From contig CACZPK010000086.1 in the NCBI GenBank assembly GCA_902783035.1, positions 1 through 64,000 on the forward strand: a stretch of 64,000 bases of DNA, written 5' to 3'. A model generated the notes under the pieces. It saw nothing but the letters and a program-made list of their open reading frames with translations. It ran no database searches and was not told the DNA's origin. The stretch's first letter is position 1; the number at the start of each line of letters is the position of its first letter. This stretch comes from Oscillospiraceae bacterium. Its GTDB lineage: Bacteria > Bacillota > Clostridia > Oscillospirales > Oscillospiraceae. A program made the position numbers and the translations under genes. Shown in pieces: positions 7,763 through 15,744 of this stretch.

Positions 7763-8287
7763 TCAGTTCCTGTCCCAGAGCACGATCTGCCGCTGCAAAC
7801 GCGTTTCGTTCATGTCGATCAGGCGCTGGTTCGACGAACCGCGAAAACGCAGGGAAATGTCATGCTGCGCCTCAATGTAGGGTCCGTCCACCAGCACGTC
7901 CAACAGCGAGAGCATCTGGTCGGTGACTTCACAGCGGGAGTGCGCCCCCTCTGTCAGCAGAGCCTCATACGTAAAGCCCGTAAACGCCCAGATCGTCTTA
8001 TGCGGATACGTTTCGCGCACATGCCGCAGAAACGGCGCCAGCGCGCGCTGGTTTTCCGGTTCAAAGGGGTCTCCGCCGAGCAGGGTCAGGCCGTTGATGT
8101 AGTCCGGTGCAAGCAGGCGCACCAACTCCGCGCGCGTTTCCTCCGTAAAGGGCTTCCCATAATGGAAGTCCCATGTCTCCGGCTGAAAGCAGCCCTTGCA
8201 GTGATTCGTGCAGCCCGAGACGAACAACGTCACGCGCACGCCCTCGCCATTGGCGATATCGCAGTTCTTGATTTCTCCGTAATACAT
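7763..8287 (-). CDS. nrdG: Anaerobic ribonucleotide reductase activating protein
   Basis: 174-residue radical-SAM enzyme that installs the glycyl radical on NrdD using S-adenosylmethionine and a [4Fe-4S] cluster. The cluster cysteines are C26, C30 and C33 (CTNHCKGC). GGDPF is the SAM-binding glycine-rich motif. Length is normal for NrdG. It lies downstream of nrdD on the same strand, separated from it by a DUF1624 membrane protein gene that ends five bases before the nrdG start. Confidence 0.96.
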   Translation of the reverse strand: MYYGEIKNCDIANGEGVRVTLFVSGCTNHCKGCFQPETWDFHYGKPFTEETRAELVRLLAPDYINGLTLLGGDPFEPENQRALAPFLRHVRETYPHKTIWAFTGFTYEALLTEGAHSRCEVTDQMLSLLDVLVDGPYIEAQHDISLRFRGSSNQRLIDMNETRLQRQIVLWDRN

Positions 8288-8291
8288 GATA

Positions 8292-9008
8292 CTATCTCTT
8301 AAAAATCTGCAGGCCCAGCATCGTCAGCGCGTAGAGCACCGGCTGATGCACAACATAAATCAAAAGGCTTTGCCGTCCGACAGCGGCAAGCCGGGGTGCC
8401 TTCGCCTCATAAAAGCGGCGCGGCATCCGCCCTGCGCGGATATATTTCCCCACCCATGTGCCAAGCAGGAACACAAACACCCATGGCAGCAGCGGAAAGT
8501 AGTCTGCGGAACGGAAATTCTCCGTCACCAGCCCGAACATCCACAGATGCGGCGTCGACGTGGGGTAACCGTTTGTGAGCCGCGTGGTTGCCAGCACGCC
8601 CGCCGCCGAGAGTGCCGGAACAAGCCAGGGGCATTTTTCGTCCACGCCCTCCCAGAAGCGGCGCGTCAGACCGTAGAGCAGCATACACGTTCCCAGCAGG
8701 TGCAGCACGCCAAACACAATGGTCACGTTCATGATCGTCGTAACCAGCGTGATGACAAGCGCAATGCCCAGCGTTTTGAACCCGCGGACGGTATTGCTGT
8801 GGGAGAAGTTGGAGCTGGCGCCCGCAAGCAGAATGAACAATCCTGCAAAGATATAATGCCCCACGGTGAACGCCGGGTTCCAGAAAAGCCAACGTGGTGC
8901 GCCGGCAAAAACGACGAGGTCGTAGAAGAAATGATGGACGACCATGAGGATCAAAGACAGGCCTCGCGCGGCGTCCATCAACTCAATGCGTTCCTTTTTT
9001 TGTTTCAT
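8292..9008 (-). CDS. DUF1624 / heparan-alpha-glucosaminide N-acetyltransferase-like membrane protein
   Basis: 238-residue membrane protein with about six to seven helices. The N-terminal RIELMDAARGLSLILMVVHHFFYD is the family signature (an acyltransferase-like fold with a conserved R-x-x-x-x-D-x-x-R-G). The second ATG (9006-9008) is preferred because GAAGGA lies five bases upstream. An ATG two codons earlier (9012-9014) has no room for a ribosome site. It is placed between nrdD and nrdG. No nucleotide-metabolism function is known for this family, so the association may be positional only. Acyl transfer to a cell-envelope glycan is an inference. Confidence 0.8.
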   Translation of the reverse strand: MKQKKERIELMDAARGLSLILMVVHHFFYDLVVFAGAPRWLFWNPAFTVGHYIFAGLFILLAGASSNFSHSNTVRGFKTLGIALVITLVTTIMNVTIVFGVLHLLGTCMLLYGLTRRFWEGVDEKCPWLVPALSAAGVLATTRLTNGYPTSTPHLWMFGLVTENFRSADYFPLLPWVFVFLLGTWVGKYIRAGRMPRRFYEAKAPRLAAVGRQSLLIYVVHQPVLYALTMLGLQIFKR

Positions 9009-9027
9009 GTGCATCCTTCAGCTGAAA

Positions 9028-9053
9028 AAGAGGGGGCCGGCAGCCCCCCTCTT
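9028..9053 (-). terminator. Intrinsic terminator directly after nrdD
   Basis: Arms AAGAGGGGG / CCCCCTCTT (9028-9036, 9044-9053), followed leftward by UUUUU. Read-through past it would be needed for the DUF1624, nrdG and dut genes, so it may set NrdD above NrdG in amount. Confidence 0.75.
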
Positions 9054-9058
9054 CGAAA

Positions 9059-11257
9059 TCAAAGGTGAAGCACTCTTTCCCTGATCTCCTGCGTACGGCC
9101 CTGATTCCAGAACTGGGTGCCGATATAGCCGCAGGTGCGGCGGGCAACGTTCATCTTATCCTGGTCCGTGTTGCCGCAGCGCGGGCACTTCCAGATCAGC
9201 TTGCCGCCCTCGTCCACAATGTCGATCTCGCCGTCCCAGCCGCAGACCTGACAGTAGTCGCTCTTGGTATTCAGCTCGGCATAGATGATATTGTCATAGA
9301 TGAACTTCATCACCTGCAGAACCGCCTCCAGATTGTTCTGCATGTTCGGCACTTCGACATAGCTGATCGCGCCGCCGGGAGACAGATGCTGGAACTCCGC
9401 TTCAAATTTGAGCTTTTCAAAAGCATTGATCTTCTCGGTGACATGGACGTGGTAGCTGTTGGTGATATAGCCCTTATCCGTGATCCCCTCAATGATGCCG
9501 AAGCGCTTTTGCAGGCTCTTGGCAAACTTGTAGGTCGTGGACTCCAGCGGCGTGCCGTAGATGGAAAAGTCGATGTTCTCCTTTTCCTTCCAGCGCTTGC
9601 AGGCATCGTTCATGTACTGCATGATCTGGAGCGCAAAGGGCTTTGCGGCGGGGTCGGTGTGGCTCTTGCCCGTCATGTACTTGACGCACTCATAGAGACC
9701 TGCATAACCAAGGGAAATGGTGGAGTAACCGTTGTAGAGCAGCTTGTCGATCGGCTCGCCCTTTTGCAGGCGCGCGATCGCGCCGTACTGCCAGAGGATG
9801 GGCGCCGCATCGCTGAGCGTACCCTTGAGCCGCTCATGGCGGCACATCAGCGCGCGATAGCACAGGTCGAGACGCTCGTCGAAGATCTGCCAGAACTTTT
9901 CGATGTTGCCGCCGGAAGAGAGCGCAATGTCCGGCAAATTGATCGTAACAACGCCCTGATTGAACCGGCCATAGTATTTGTGCTTGCCCGGCTCATAATT
10001 CTTGGCGTTGGCAATGTTGCCGATGCCCGCGTCGGTAAAGCGGTCGGGCGTCAGGAAGCTGCGGCAGCCCATGCAGACGTACACGTCGCCCTTGAGCTCG
10101 AGCATCTTCTTTTCGCTGATGTAATCGGGCACCATGCGGCGCGCCGTGCATTTTGCAGCGAGTTTCGTGAGATAATAATAAGGAGAGTCCTCGTGGATAT
10201 TGTCCTCTTCCAGCACGTAGATCAGCTTGGGGAACGCAGGCGTGACCCAGACGCCCTGCTCGTTCTTCACGCCTTCGTAGCGCTGTTCGAGCATCTCCTC
10301 AATGATGAGGGCAAGATCGTGCTTTTCCTGTTCGTTGCGCGCCTCGCCAAGATACATGAACACCGTGATGAACGGTGCCTGCCCGTTGGTGGTGAGCAGC
10401 GTCACGACCTGATACTGGATGGTCTGCACACCGCGGCGGATCTCTTCGCGCAGGCGCTTTTCGGTGATCTCCGCGATCTTTTCCTCGCCGGGCATGAACC
10501 CGATGTCCGCCATCTCCGCAAGAACGCTCTTGCGCAGCTTCTGCCGGCTGACGTCGACAAAGGGAGCAAGGTGGGTGAGTGAAATGCTCTGCCCGCCGTA
10601 CTGGTTCGAAGCAACCTGCGCGACGATTTGGGTCGCGATGTTGCAGGCGGTGGCAAAAGAGTGGGGCTTTTCGATCAGCGTACCGGTAATGACCGTGCCG
10701 TTCTGGAGCATGTCCTCCAGATTGACCAGGTCACAGTTGTGCATGTGCTGGGCGTAGTAGTCCGTATCGTGGAAGTGGATGATCCCTTCCTCATGCGCCT
10801 TGACAATGTCCTCCGGCAGCAGCAGACGCGCGGCCAGATCACGGGAAACCTCACCCGCCATATAGTCGCGCTGGGTGGAGTTGACCACGGGGTTCTTATT
10901 GCTGTTTTCCTGCTTTGCCTCCTCATTGTTGCACTCAATGAGGGAGAGGATGCGGTCATCCGTCGTGTTTGCCTTGCGCACCAGCGAACGGCTGTAGCGA
11001 TAGGTGATGTAACGCTTGGCAACCTCATACGCGCCATGCGCCATGATGTGAGTCTCGACAAAATCCTGGATCTCCTCCACCGTAGGCGCGCGATCGAGCT
11101 TCTGGCACTCCAGCTCCACACTCTCGGCAATGCGCTGGATCTGCACGGGCGTCATACGCTCCGCCTCATCCACAACGCCGTTTGCCTTCGTCACGGCGGA
11201 AATAATCTTTATAATGTCGAATTCTACCTCCGCACCATTGCGCTTAATGACTTTCAT
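9059..11257 (-). CDS. nrdD: Anaerobic ribonucleoside-triphosphate reductase
   Basis: 732-residue class III reductase converting NTPs to dNTPs without oxygen. An N-terminal ATP-cone (KVIKRNGAEVEFD, residues 1-100) is the allosteric site. The catalytic barrel follows. The C-terminus has a four-Cys zinc site (CQVC and CPRC) and the glycyl-radical motif RRTCGY, with the radical Gly at residue 710. Full length and intact. It is driven by a consensus promoter overlapped by NrdR-type boxes. It is activated by NrdG, encoded two genes downstream. Confidence 0.97.
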   Translation of the reverse strand: MKVIKRNGAEVEFDIIKIISAVTKANGVVDEAERMTPVQIQRIAESVELECQKLDRAPTVEEIQDFVETHIMAHGAYEVAKRYITYRYSRSLVRKANTTDDRILSLIECNNEEAKQENSNKNPVVNSTQRDYMAGEVSRDLAARLLLPEDIVKAHEEGIIHFHDTDYYAQHMHNCDLVNLEDMLQNGTVITGTLIEKPHSFATACNIATQIVAQVASNQYGGQSISLTHLAPFVDVSRQKLRKSVLAEMADIGFMPGEEKIAEITEKRLREEIRRGVQTIQYQVVTLLTTNGQAPFITVFMYLGEARNEQEKHDLALIIEEMLEQRYEGVKNEQGVWVTPAFPKLIYVLEEDNIHEDSPYYYLTKLAAKCTARRMVPDYISEKKMLELKGDVYVCMGCRSFLTPDRFTDAGIGNIANAKNYEPGKHKYYGRFNQGVVTINLPDIALSSGGNIEKFWQIFDERLDLCYRALMCRHERLKGTLSDAAPILWQYGAIARLQKGEPIDKLLYNGYSTISLGYAGLYECVKYMTGKSHTDPAAKPFALQIMQYMNDACKRWKEKENIDFSIYGTPLESTTYKFAKSLQKRFGIIEGITDKGYITNSYHVHVTEKINAFEKLKFEAEFQHLSPGGAISYVEVPNMQNNLEAVLQVMKFIYDNIIYAELNTKSDYCQVCGWDGEIDIVDEGGKLIWKCPRCGNTDQDKMNVARRTCGYIGTQFWNQGRTQEIRERVLHL

Positions 11258-11301
11258 GATCCGTCCCCTTTGGTATATCTATTTCATTCACAGTGAAATA
11301 A

Positions 11302-11367
11302 ACACAATATATTGTGGTCGCATTGCGCGAACATACACATTATAGTGAACCCGCCGCACAATGTCAA
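11302..11367 (-). promoter_or_regulatory. nrdD promoter with two NrdR-type boxes
   Basis: A full-consensus promoter lies on the minus strand: TTGACA (11362-11367), 17 bases, TATAAT (11339-11344). Box 1 (11302-11317, ACACAATATATTGTGG) matches the NrdR consensus almost perfectly. Box 2 (11335-11350, ACACATTATAGTGAAC) matches about 12 of 16 positions and covers the -10. The centres are 33 bases apart, about three helical turns, as expected for cooperative NrdR binding. Repression when dATP is high is the known mechanism. Confidence 0.8.
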
Positions 11368-11438
11368 GTGGCGATATACCAAAATTTCAGCAGAATCGGA
11401 AAGATTTGAAAACTTTGTGTTTTTTGTGTATTTTGACC

Positions 11439-11467
11439 TTGAAAACGCGCGCGTTTTCTGTTACCAT
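11439..11467 (+). promoter_or_regulatory. Promoter of the 11535 membrane-protein gene, with an 18-bp palindrome
   Basis: TTGAAA (11439-11444), 17 bases, TACCAT (11462-11467). A perfect 18-bp palindrome (11441-11458, GAAAACGCGCGCGTTTTC) sits between the hexamers and could be an operator. The promoter is moderate only. Confidence 0.4.
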
Positions 11468-11471
11468 ATCA

Positions 11472-11501
11472 AAGCATGGACGGTCGTGACCGTCTATGCT
11501 T
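11472..11501 (+). repeat. 14-bp inverted repeat in the 5' leader
   Basis: Arms 11472-11485 and 11488-11501 pair over 14 bases with a single G-U and a two-base centre. It begins about where transcription should start. It could be a DNA operator or a 5' mRNA hairpin. It is not followed by a U-run. Confidence 0.45.
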
Positions 11502-11534
11502 ATTCTTGCTTTACCTTTTGGAGGATGTGAATAG

Positions 11535-12302
11535 ATGGCACAGAAATCGAATAACAAGCGCATTGAGCGTCAGGAAAAGAACGATCGCAACATGAACCGC
11601 GCGGTGCTTCTGCTGATCTCGGGTCTGGTTGCGGAGTGGTACCTGCTGATGGTGGATCGCTACTATGCGCGCGGCACGGTCAATCAGGTTCTGGGCTGGT
11701 ATGATTTCTTCGGCGTAATGCGCTGGGTCGGTCTGGCTGCTTTGATTGTCGGCATCGTTTTGTATGTCAAGCGCACCGCCGGCAAATGGTTCGGCCCCCT
11801 CGGCGGCACATTGTTCGTCTCAGGCCTGTTCTTTGCCTTTACCTCGGAGGCTATGCGCCACGTTTACCCTGTCAGTGTCACGGTGCTGTGCGTGCTCATT
11901 CCGGTGCTGCTGGTTTTGGGCATTGTATACCTGTTCTATCAGGCGGAGTTCTCCATTCAGGCAACGGCGCTGGCGATGGCGCTGGGTGCGCTGGTGCTGC
12001 TCGGCCGTTCTTCTTCCGTGCGCGTCAAGGCCTGCGCCGTGCTGGCGCTGGTTGGTATTGCGGTGCTGTGCGCCTGCTCGCTGCTGCTCAAGAAGAACAA
12101 CGGCGTGTACGTGCAGGGCGAGCGCTGCCTGCGCCTGTTCCCGGTAAACGCAGACTATCGTCTGGTTTTCGGTGTGCTGGCACTTTGCTTTGTGCTGGTG
12201 ATTGCGGCGCTGTTTGCTCCCACCACCGCGTTCTATGCCACCTGGGCGCTGGCGATCGTATCGTTCGTGCTGGCGGTCTACTATACCATTAAATTGATGT
12301 AA
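11535..12302 (+). CDS. Unknown multi-pass membrane protein
   Basis: 255 residues. I do not recognise a family. The first 20 residues are charged and lysine/arginine-rich (cytosolic). About eight hydrophobic helices follow: residues 23-40, 62-78, 88-105, 113-135, 142-158, 164-184, 211-229 and 233-252. No enzyme motif is apparent. Ribosome site TTTGGAGG lies 8-9 bases before the ATG. It is monocistronic: it has its own promoter region with two striking inverted repeats and its own terminator. It lies between the divergent nrdD and a secreted nucleotidase. Confidence 0.75.
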   Translation: MAQKSNNKRIERQEKNDRNMNRAVLLLISGLVAEWYLLMVDRYYARGTVNQVLGWYDFFGVMRWVGLAALIVGIVLYVKRTAGKWFGPLGGTLFVSGLFFAFTSEAMRHVYPVSVTVLCVLIPVLLVLGIVYLFYQAEFSIQATALAMALGALVLLGRSSSVRVKACAVLALVGIAVLCACSLLLKKNNGVYVQGERCLRLFPVNADYRLVFGVLALCFVLVIAALFAPTTAFYATWALAIVSFVLAVYYTIKLM

Positions 12303-12322
12303 GCGTATCCTTTTGGAAAAAT

Positions 12323-12354
12323 CCGTCTTTGGTCTGCGATCGAAGACGGTTTTT
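12323..12354 (+). terminator. Terminator of the 11535 membrane-protein gene
   Basis: Stem CCGTCTT/AAGACGG (12323-12329, 12343-12349) followed by TTTTT, 20 bases after the stop codon. Confidence 0.8.
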
Positions 12355-12383
12355 CAACTCATTATCAACAGGAGGGCATGCAT

Positions 12384-14330
12384 ATGAGAAGAAGCAGCAA
12401 CAGAGTGCTGGCGCTCATTCTGGCACTGGCGATGGCCTTTGCCATGAGCATCTGCACGACGGCGGCCTACGAAGTAACCGCCGAAACGAAGACCCTGACC
12501 GATGTCGCGGAGGATCTGACGGGTAAAACCGTGATCCTGCACTCCAACGACGTCCACGGCCAGATCGACGGCTACGCCTACATCGCGGCGCTCAAGGCGG
12601 AGCTGGTCAAGCGTGGCGCGGAGGTCATCCTCGCGGACGCGGGCGACTTCAGCCAGGGCGACCCCTACGTCAGCTTTTCCAAGGGTGCCTCCGCCGTCGA
12701 ACTGATGAACGCGGCAGGCTATGACGTGGTCACGCTCGGCAACCACGAGTTTGACTATGGCGTTCCCCAGCTGTTGGACAACCTGAGCAAGGCAAATTTC
12801 AAAGTCATCTGCGCGGACGTACTCAAGGATGGCAAGAGCATCTTTGACCCGACCTTCGTCTATGAGACCAAGAGCGGCATGAAGATCGGTTTCTTCGGTC
12901 TTGAGACCCCGGAGACCCAGACAAAGGTCAATCCCAGCTATATCCGTGACATCAAGTTCCTTTCCAACTCCGAGGGCAAGAGCGAGCTTTATGACTGCGC
13001 CAAGGCGCAGGTTGAGAGCCTCAAGCAGGACGGCGTCGATCTCATCATCGGCCTGTGGCACCTCGGCGTGGACGTGGAGTCCGCCGCCGACGGCCACCGC
13101 AGCGCGGATGTGCTTGCCAAAACCGAGGGCGTCGACCTCGTGATCGACGGCCACTCCCACACGGTTATGACCGCGGGCGAAAACGGCGCTGCCATTCAGT
13201 CCACCGGCACAAAGTTCGCCAACATCGGCGTGATCGTCATCGACGACGCGACGAAGAAGATCGAGAGTAACTTCCTCATTGCCACGCAGGTCATGGGCGG
13301 CGAGGAAAACAAGGAAGTCGTCAGCGAGCTGGCGAAGGACGAGGCCGTTGCCGCTGCCGCGCAGGAGGTCGCTGATGCGGTCGATGCCCAGTACGGCACG
13401 GTGTTCGCCAAGAGTGAGGTTGAACTCAACGGTGCGAAGGCGCCCAATGGCAACCGCGACAGCGAGACCAACAACGGCGACCTGATCACTGAGGCAATGC
13501 TTTGGAGCGTTCTGAAAGAGGATGGCTCCGTAACAGTCGATAAGGACCATGTGGTCGCCATTACCAACGGCGGCGGCATCCGCGCGGCGATCGAGCCGGG
13601 CGACGTCACCATGAAGGACATCAACACCGTTCTTCCGTTCGGCAACACGGTCACGGTCGTCTACGTCACCGGCGCTGAGCTGCTGGAGGTTCTTGAAGCT
13701 TCCACATTCTGCGTCCCTGAAAAGCTTGGCGGCTACCCGCAGACCACCGGCATCAAGTTCACGATCGACACCACGAAGGCGTATGACGCCAACGCCGAGA
13801 CCTATCCCGGCTCCACCTACTATGGCCCGAAGTCCATCCAGCGCGTGACCATTGAGAGCATCAACGGCAAGGCCTTCGATAAGAACGCCACCTACGCTGT
13901 CGTCACCAACAACTTCTGCGCCGACGGCGGCGACACCTATTATGCCTTCAAGGCAGCCAGCGCGCAGTTTGACACCGGTATCCCGCTGGATGAGGCTGTG
14001 ATGGCCTACGTCGAGCAGGAGCTGGGCGGCGTGATTTCCACGAAGTACGCTGAGCCGCGCGGTGATCAGACGATCATCCTGCCCGCCGCCGAGCCCGAGC
14101 CCACTCCGGCTCCCACGCCCGCTCCGGCTCCCGCGCCTGCTCCGGCTCCCACGCCCGCTCCCGCCGCTGAGGGCGACAGCTACACCGTCATCCAGGGCGA
14201 CAGCCTGTGGAAGATCGCGCAGAAGCTCTTCGGCACCGGCAAGCTCTGGGGCACGCTCTATGAGCTGAACAGAGACCAGATCCGCGACCCCGGCATGATC
14301 AACATCGGCCAGGTGCTCAAGGTCAAGTAA
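12384..14330 (+). CDS. Secreted 5'-nucleotidase/metallophosphatase with C-terminal LysM
   Basis: 648-residue exported enzyme of the UshA/5'-nucleotidase family, predicted to dephosphorylate extracellular nucleotides. A signal peptide (residues 1-30) is followed by the metallophosphoesterase domain with metal-binding motifs HSNDVHGQ, DAGDFSQGD, LGNHEFDYG, WHLGVD and DGHSHT. The C-terminal substrate domain has NGGGIRA and FCADGGDTY. A Pro/Ala linker (PTPAPAPAPAP type) leads to one LysM module (YTVIQGDSLWKIAQ), which binds peptidoglycan. The ATG at 12384 is eight bases after AGGAGG; an ATG two codons earlier is too close. It would feed nucleosides to the BMP/deo salvage system. Confidence 0.92.
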   Translation: MRRSSNRVLALILALAMAFAMSICTTAAYEVTAETKTLTDVAEDLTGKTVILHSNDVHGQIDGYAYIAALKAELVKRGAEVILADAGDFSQGDPYVSFSKGASAVELMNAAGYDVVTLGNHEFDYGVPQLLDNLSKANFKVICADVLKDGKSIFDPTFVYETKSGMKIGFFGLETPETQTKVNPSYIRDIKFLSNSEGKSELYDCAKAQVESLKQDGVDLIIGLWHLGVDVESAADGHRSADVLAKTEGVDLVIDGHSHTVMTAGENGAAIQSTGTKFANIGVIVIDDATKKIESNFLIATQVMGGEENKEVVSELAKDEAVAAAAQEVADAVDAQYGTVFAKSEVELNGAKAPNGNRDSETNNGDLITEAMLWSVLKEDGSVTVDKDHVVAITNGGGIRAAIEPGDVTMKDINTVLPFGNTVTVVYVTGAELLEVLEASTFCVPEKLGGYPQTTGIKFTIDTTKAYDANAETYPGSTYYGPKSIQRVTIESINGKAFDKNATYAVVTNNFCADGGDTYYAFKAASAQFDTGIPLDEAVMAYVEQELGGVISTKYAEPRGDQTIILPAAEPEPTPAPTPAPAPAPAPAPTPAPAAEGDSYTVIQGDSLWKIAQKLFGTGKLWGTLYELNRDQIRDPGMINIGQVLKVK

Positions 14331-14348
14331 TCTCTGCCGCACAACACG

Positions 14349-14388
14349 AAAAAGAACGCGGACGCTTACAGCGTCCGCGTTCTTTTTC
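14349..14388. terminator. Bidirectional terminator
   Basis: A long, nearly perfect stem (14349-14365 with 14371-14388, AAAGAACGCGGACGC) with A/U tracts on both sides. It serves the nucleotidase gene (+) and the SDR gene (-). Confidence 0.9.
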
Positions 14389-14409
14389 AACAATCTGCGT
14401 GCCAATGGA

Positions 14410-15150
14410 TCAGCCGATGAATCCGCCGTCTGCGGTCAGCACCTGCCCCGTAATGAACGACGCGTCGTCGCTCGCCAGAAATGCTACCGCCGCGGCAATA
14501 TCCTCCGGCGTGCCGAGGCGTCCGAGCGGCGTCTGTCCGGCAAGGTCGTGCAGCGTCTCGCTGCCGAGCACCTGTACCATGTCGGTGTTGATGACACCGG
14601 GCGCAACACAGTTGACACGGATACCGGAGGGCGCCAGTTCCATCGCCAGAGAGCGCGTCAGGCCGATCAGCGCATGCTTGGTGCAGGAATACGTCACCTC
14701 GCAGCTTGCGCCGTGCTGTCCCCAGATGGAGGAAACGGTGACAATGCACCCTGCTTTCTCATGGAGCATGTGGGGCAGCACCGCCTGAATGCAGTGGCGC
14801 GCACCGTTGAGGTTGACGGCAAAATAGCGCTCCCACAGCTCGTCCGTCACATCCTGAAAAAGTGCCTGACCCGCAACGCCCGCGTTGCTCACCAGCAGCG
14901 TCACAGGTCCGAACGCCTCTTCCACACGGCGCACCATGGCGTCCACTTCGGCACGCACAGAGACGTCCGCCTGCACGGCGATGGCCTTGCAGCCCGACGC
15001 TGTCAGCGCGGCAACCAGTTCATCCGCTTTGTCCCTGCGTTCATGATAGTTGACGCCTACGGCATAGCCCGCATGCGCCAGACGCGCGGCAACGGCGCGG
15101 CCGATGCCGCGGGAAGCGCCCGTTACAAGCGCAACCTTTTTCTGTTCCAT
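14410..15150 (-). CDS. Short-chain dehydrogenase/reductase, FabG-like
   Basis: 246-residue Rossmann-fold NAD(P)H oxidoreductase. TGASRGIG (residues 10-17) is the cofactor loop, with NAG at 89-91. The catalytic tetrad is N113, S141, Y154 and K158. It could be 3-oxoacyl-ACP reductase (FabG) or another SDR. The absence of nearby fatty-acid genes makes the substrate uncertain. It begins 9 bases after the DUF1934 gene ends, so the two form an operon. Confidence 0.85.
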   Translation of the reverse strand: MEQKKVALVTGASRGIGRAVAARLAHAGYAVGVNYHERRDKADELVAALTASGCKAIAVQADVSVRAEVDAMVRRVEEAFGPVTLLVSNAGVAGQALFQDVTDELWERYFAVNLNGARHCIQAVLPHMLHEKAGCIVTVSSIWGQHGASCEVTYSCTKHALIGLTRSLAMELAPSGIRVNCVAPGVINTDMVQVLGSETLHDLAGQTPLGRLGTPEDIAAAVAFLASDDASFITGQVLTADGGFIG

Positions 15151-15159
15151 CTTTTTCTC

Positions 15160-15582
15160 CTATTCCGCAGCTCTGGCGCGCAAGATCAGGTCATGCGCGC
15201 TCTTTGTGCCGCCCAGCTCCAGTTCGTATTTCAGTTCCAGCAGCCCCCCGCGGTCGCCAAACCGGACGCGAAGGGAGCGCGTATACACAGCCGCATTCAA
15301 GTTTCCGTAGGGTGTTTCATATACTGAGTGGAAGGGCCGATCCGGCGCAAAAACAAAGCGGGCACGGACAGCGCCCGCACGCGTCAGTTCCACACGTCCG
15401 GATAAAATATCCATCTGCGTCTCGGTGCCCGCCATGCCGGCCTCCTCCGGCTCGGCATAGGTCACGCGCCAGCCGTCCGGCGTATCCTCCAGCGTCCCGC
15501 CGACGGTGTAGACCGTCTTTTCACTCTCTTCACCCTCATAGCGCGTTTTCGCGCTGACGGTAATGATTGCTTGTCGTTTCAT
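15160..15582 (-). CDS. DUF1934 family protein
   Basis: 140-residue beta-rich protein of the DUF1934 (YwiB-like, calycin-like) family found in Firmicutes. Its function is unknown. Start chosen at the ATG at 15580-15582 (MKRQAIITVSAK). No ribosome site precedes it, and a -10 hexamer ends only seven bases upstream, so the mRNA may be leaderless. The frame stays open eight codons further upstream but without a better start. Co-transcribed with the SDR gene. Confidence 0.75.
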   Translation of the reverse strand: MKRQAIITVSAKTRYEGEESEKTVYTVGGTLEDTPDGWRVTYAEPEEAGMAGTETQMDILSGRVELTRAGAVRARFVFAPDRPFHSVYETPYGNLNAAVYTRSLRVRFGDRGGLLELKYELELGGTKSAHDLILRARAAE

Positions 15583-15589
15583 ATTGCAA

Positions 15590-15619
15590 AGTATACTACC
15601 GGGCAATGCTCAAACACAA
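15590..15619 (-). promoter_or_regulatory. Promoter of the DUF1934-SDR operon
   Basis: TTGTGT (15614-15619), 18 bases, TATACT (15590-15595) on the minus strand. The A of the start codon is the eighth base after the -10, about where transcription should begin. Confidence 0.5.
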
Positions 15620-15672
15620 GCAATTTTTACGCTTTGGCCCTTTTTTCCTATGGCTTTTTTCAAAAAACCTGC

Positions 15673-15678
15673 TATAAT
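15673..15678 (+). promoter_or_regulatory. Extended -10 promoter of the 15745 gene
   Basis: TGC then TATAAT, a perfect extended -10. The -35 is poor. It lies about 65 bases before the start codon, in the divergent gap with the DUF1934 gene. Confidence 0.55.
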
Positions 15679-15744
15679 GTGTTTACTAAATCCTCCGCCC
15701 CGCGTTTGCGTGCGGGGCAATCTCCCGACAGGAGGCGACCCGTT

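Noticed and set aside
14095..14165. Short tandem repeat in the nucleotidase gene, considered as a possible CRISPR or VNTR
   Set aside because: It is in frame and encodes a Pro/Ala linker (PTPAPAP) before LysM; there are no spacers.
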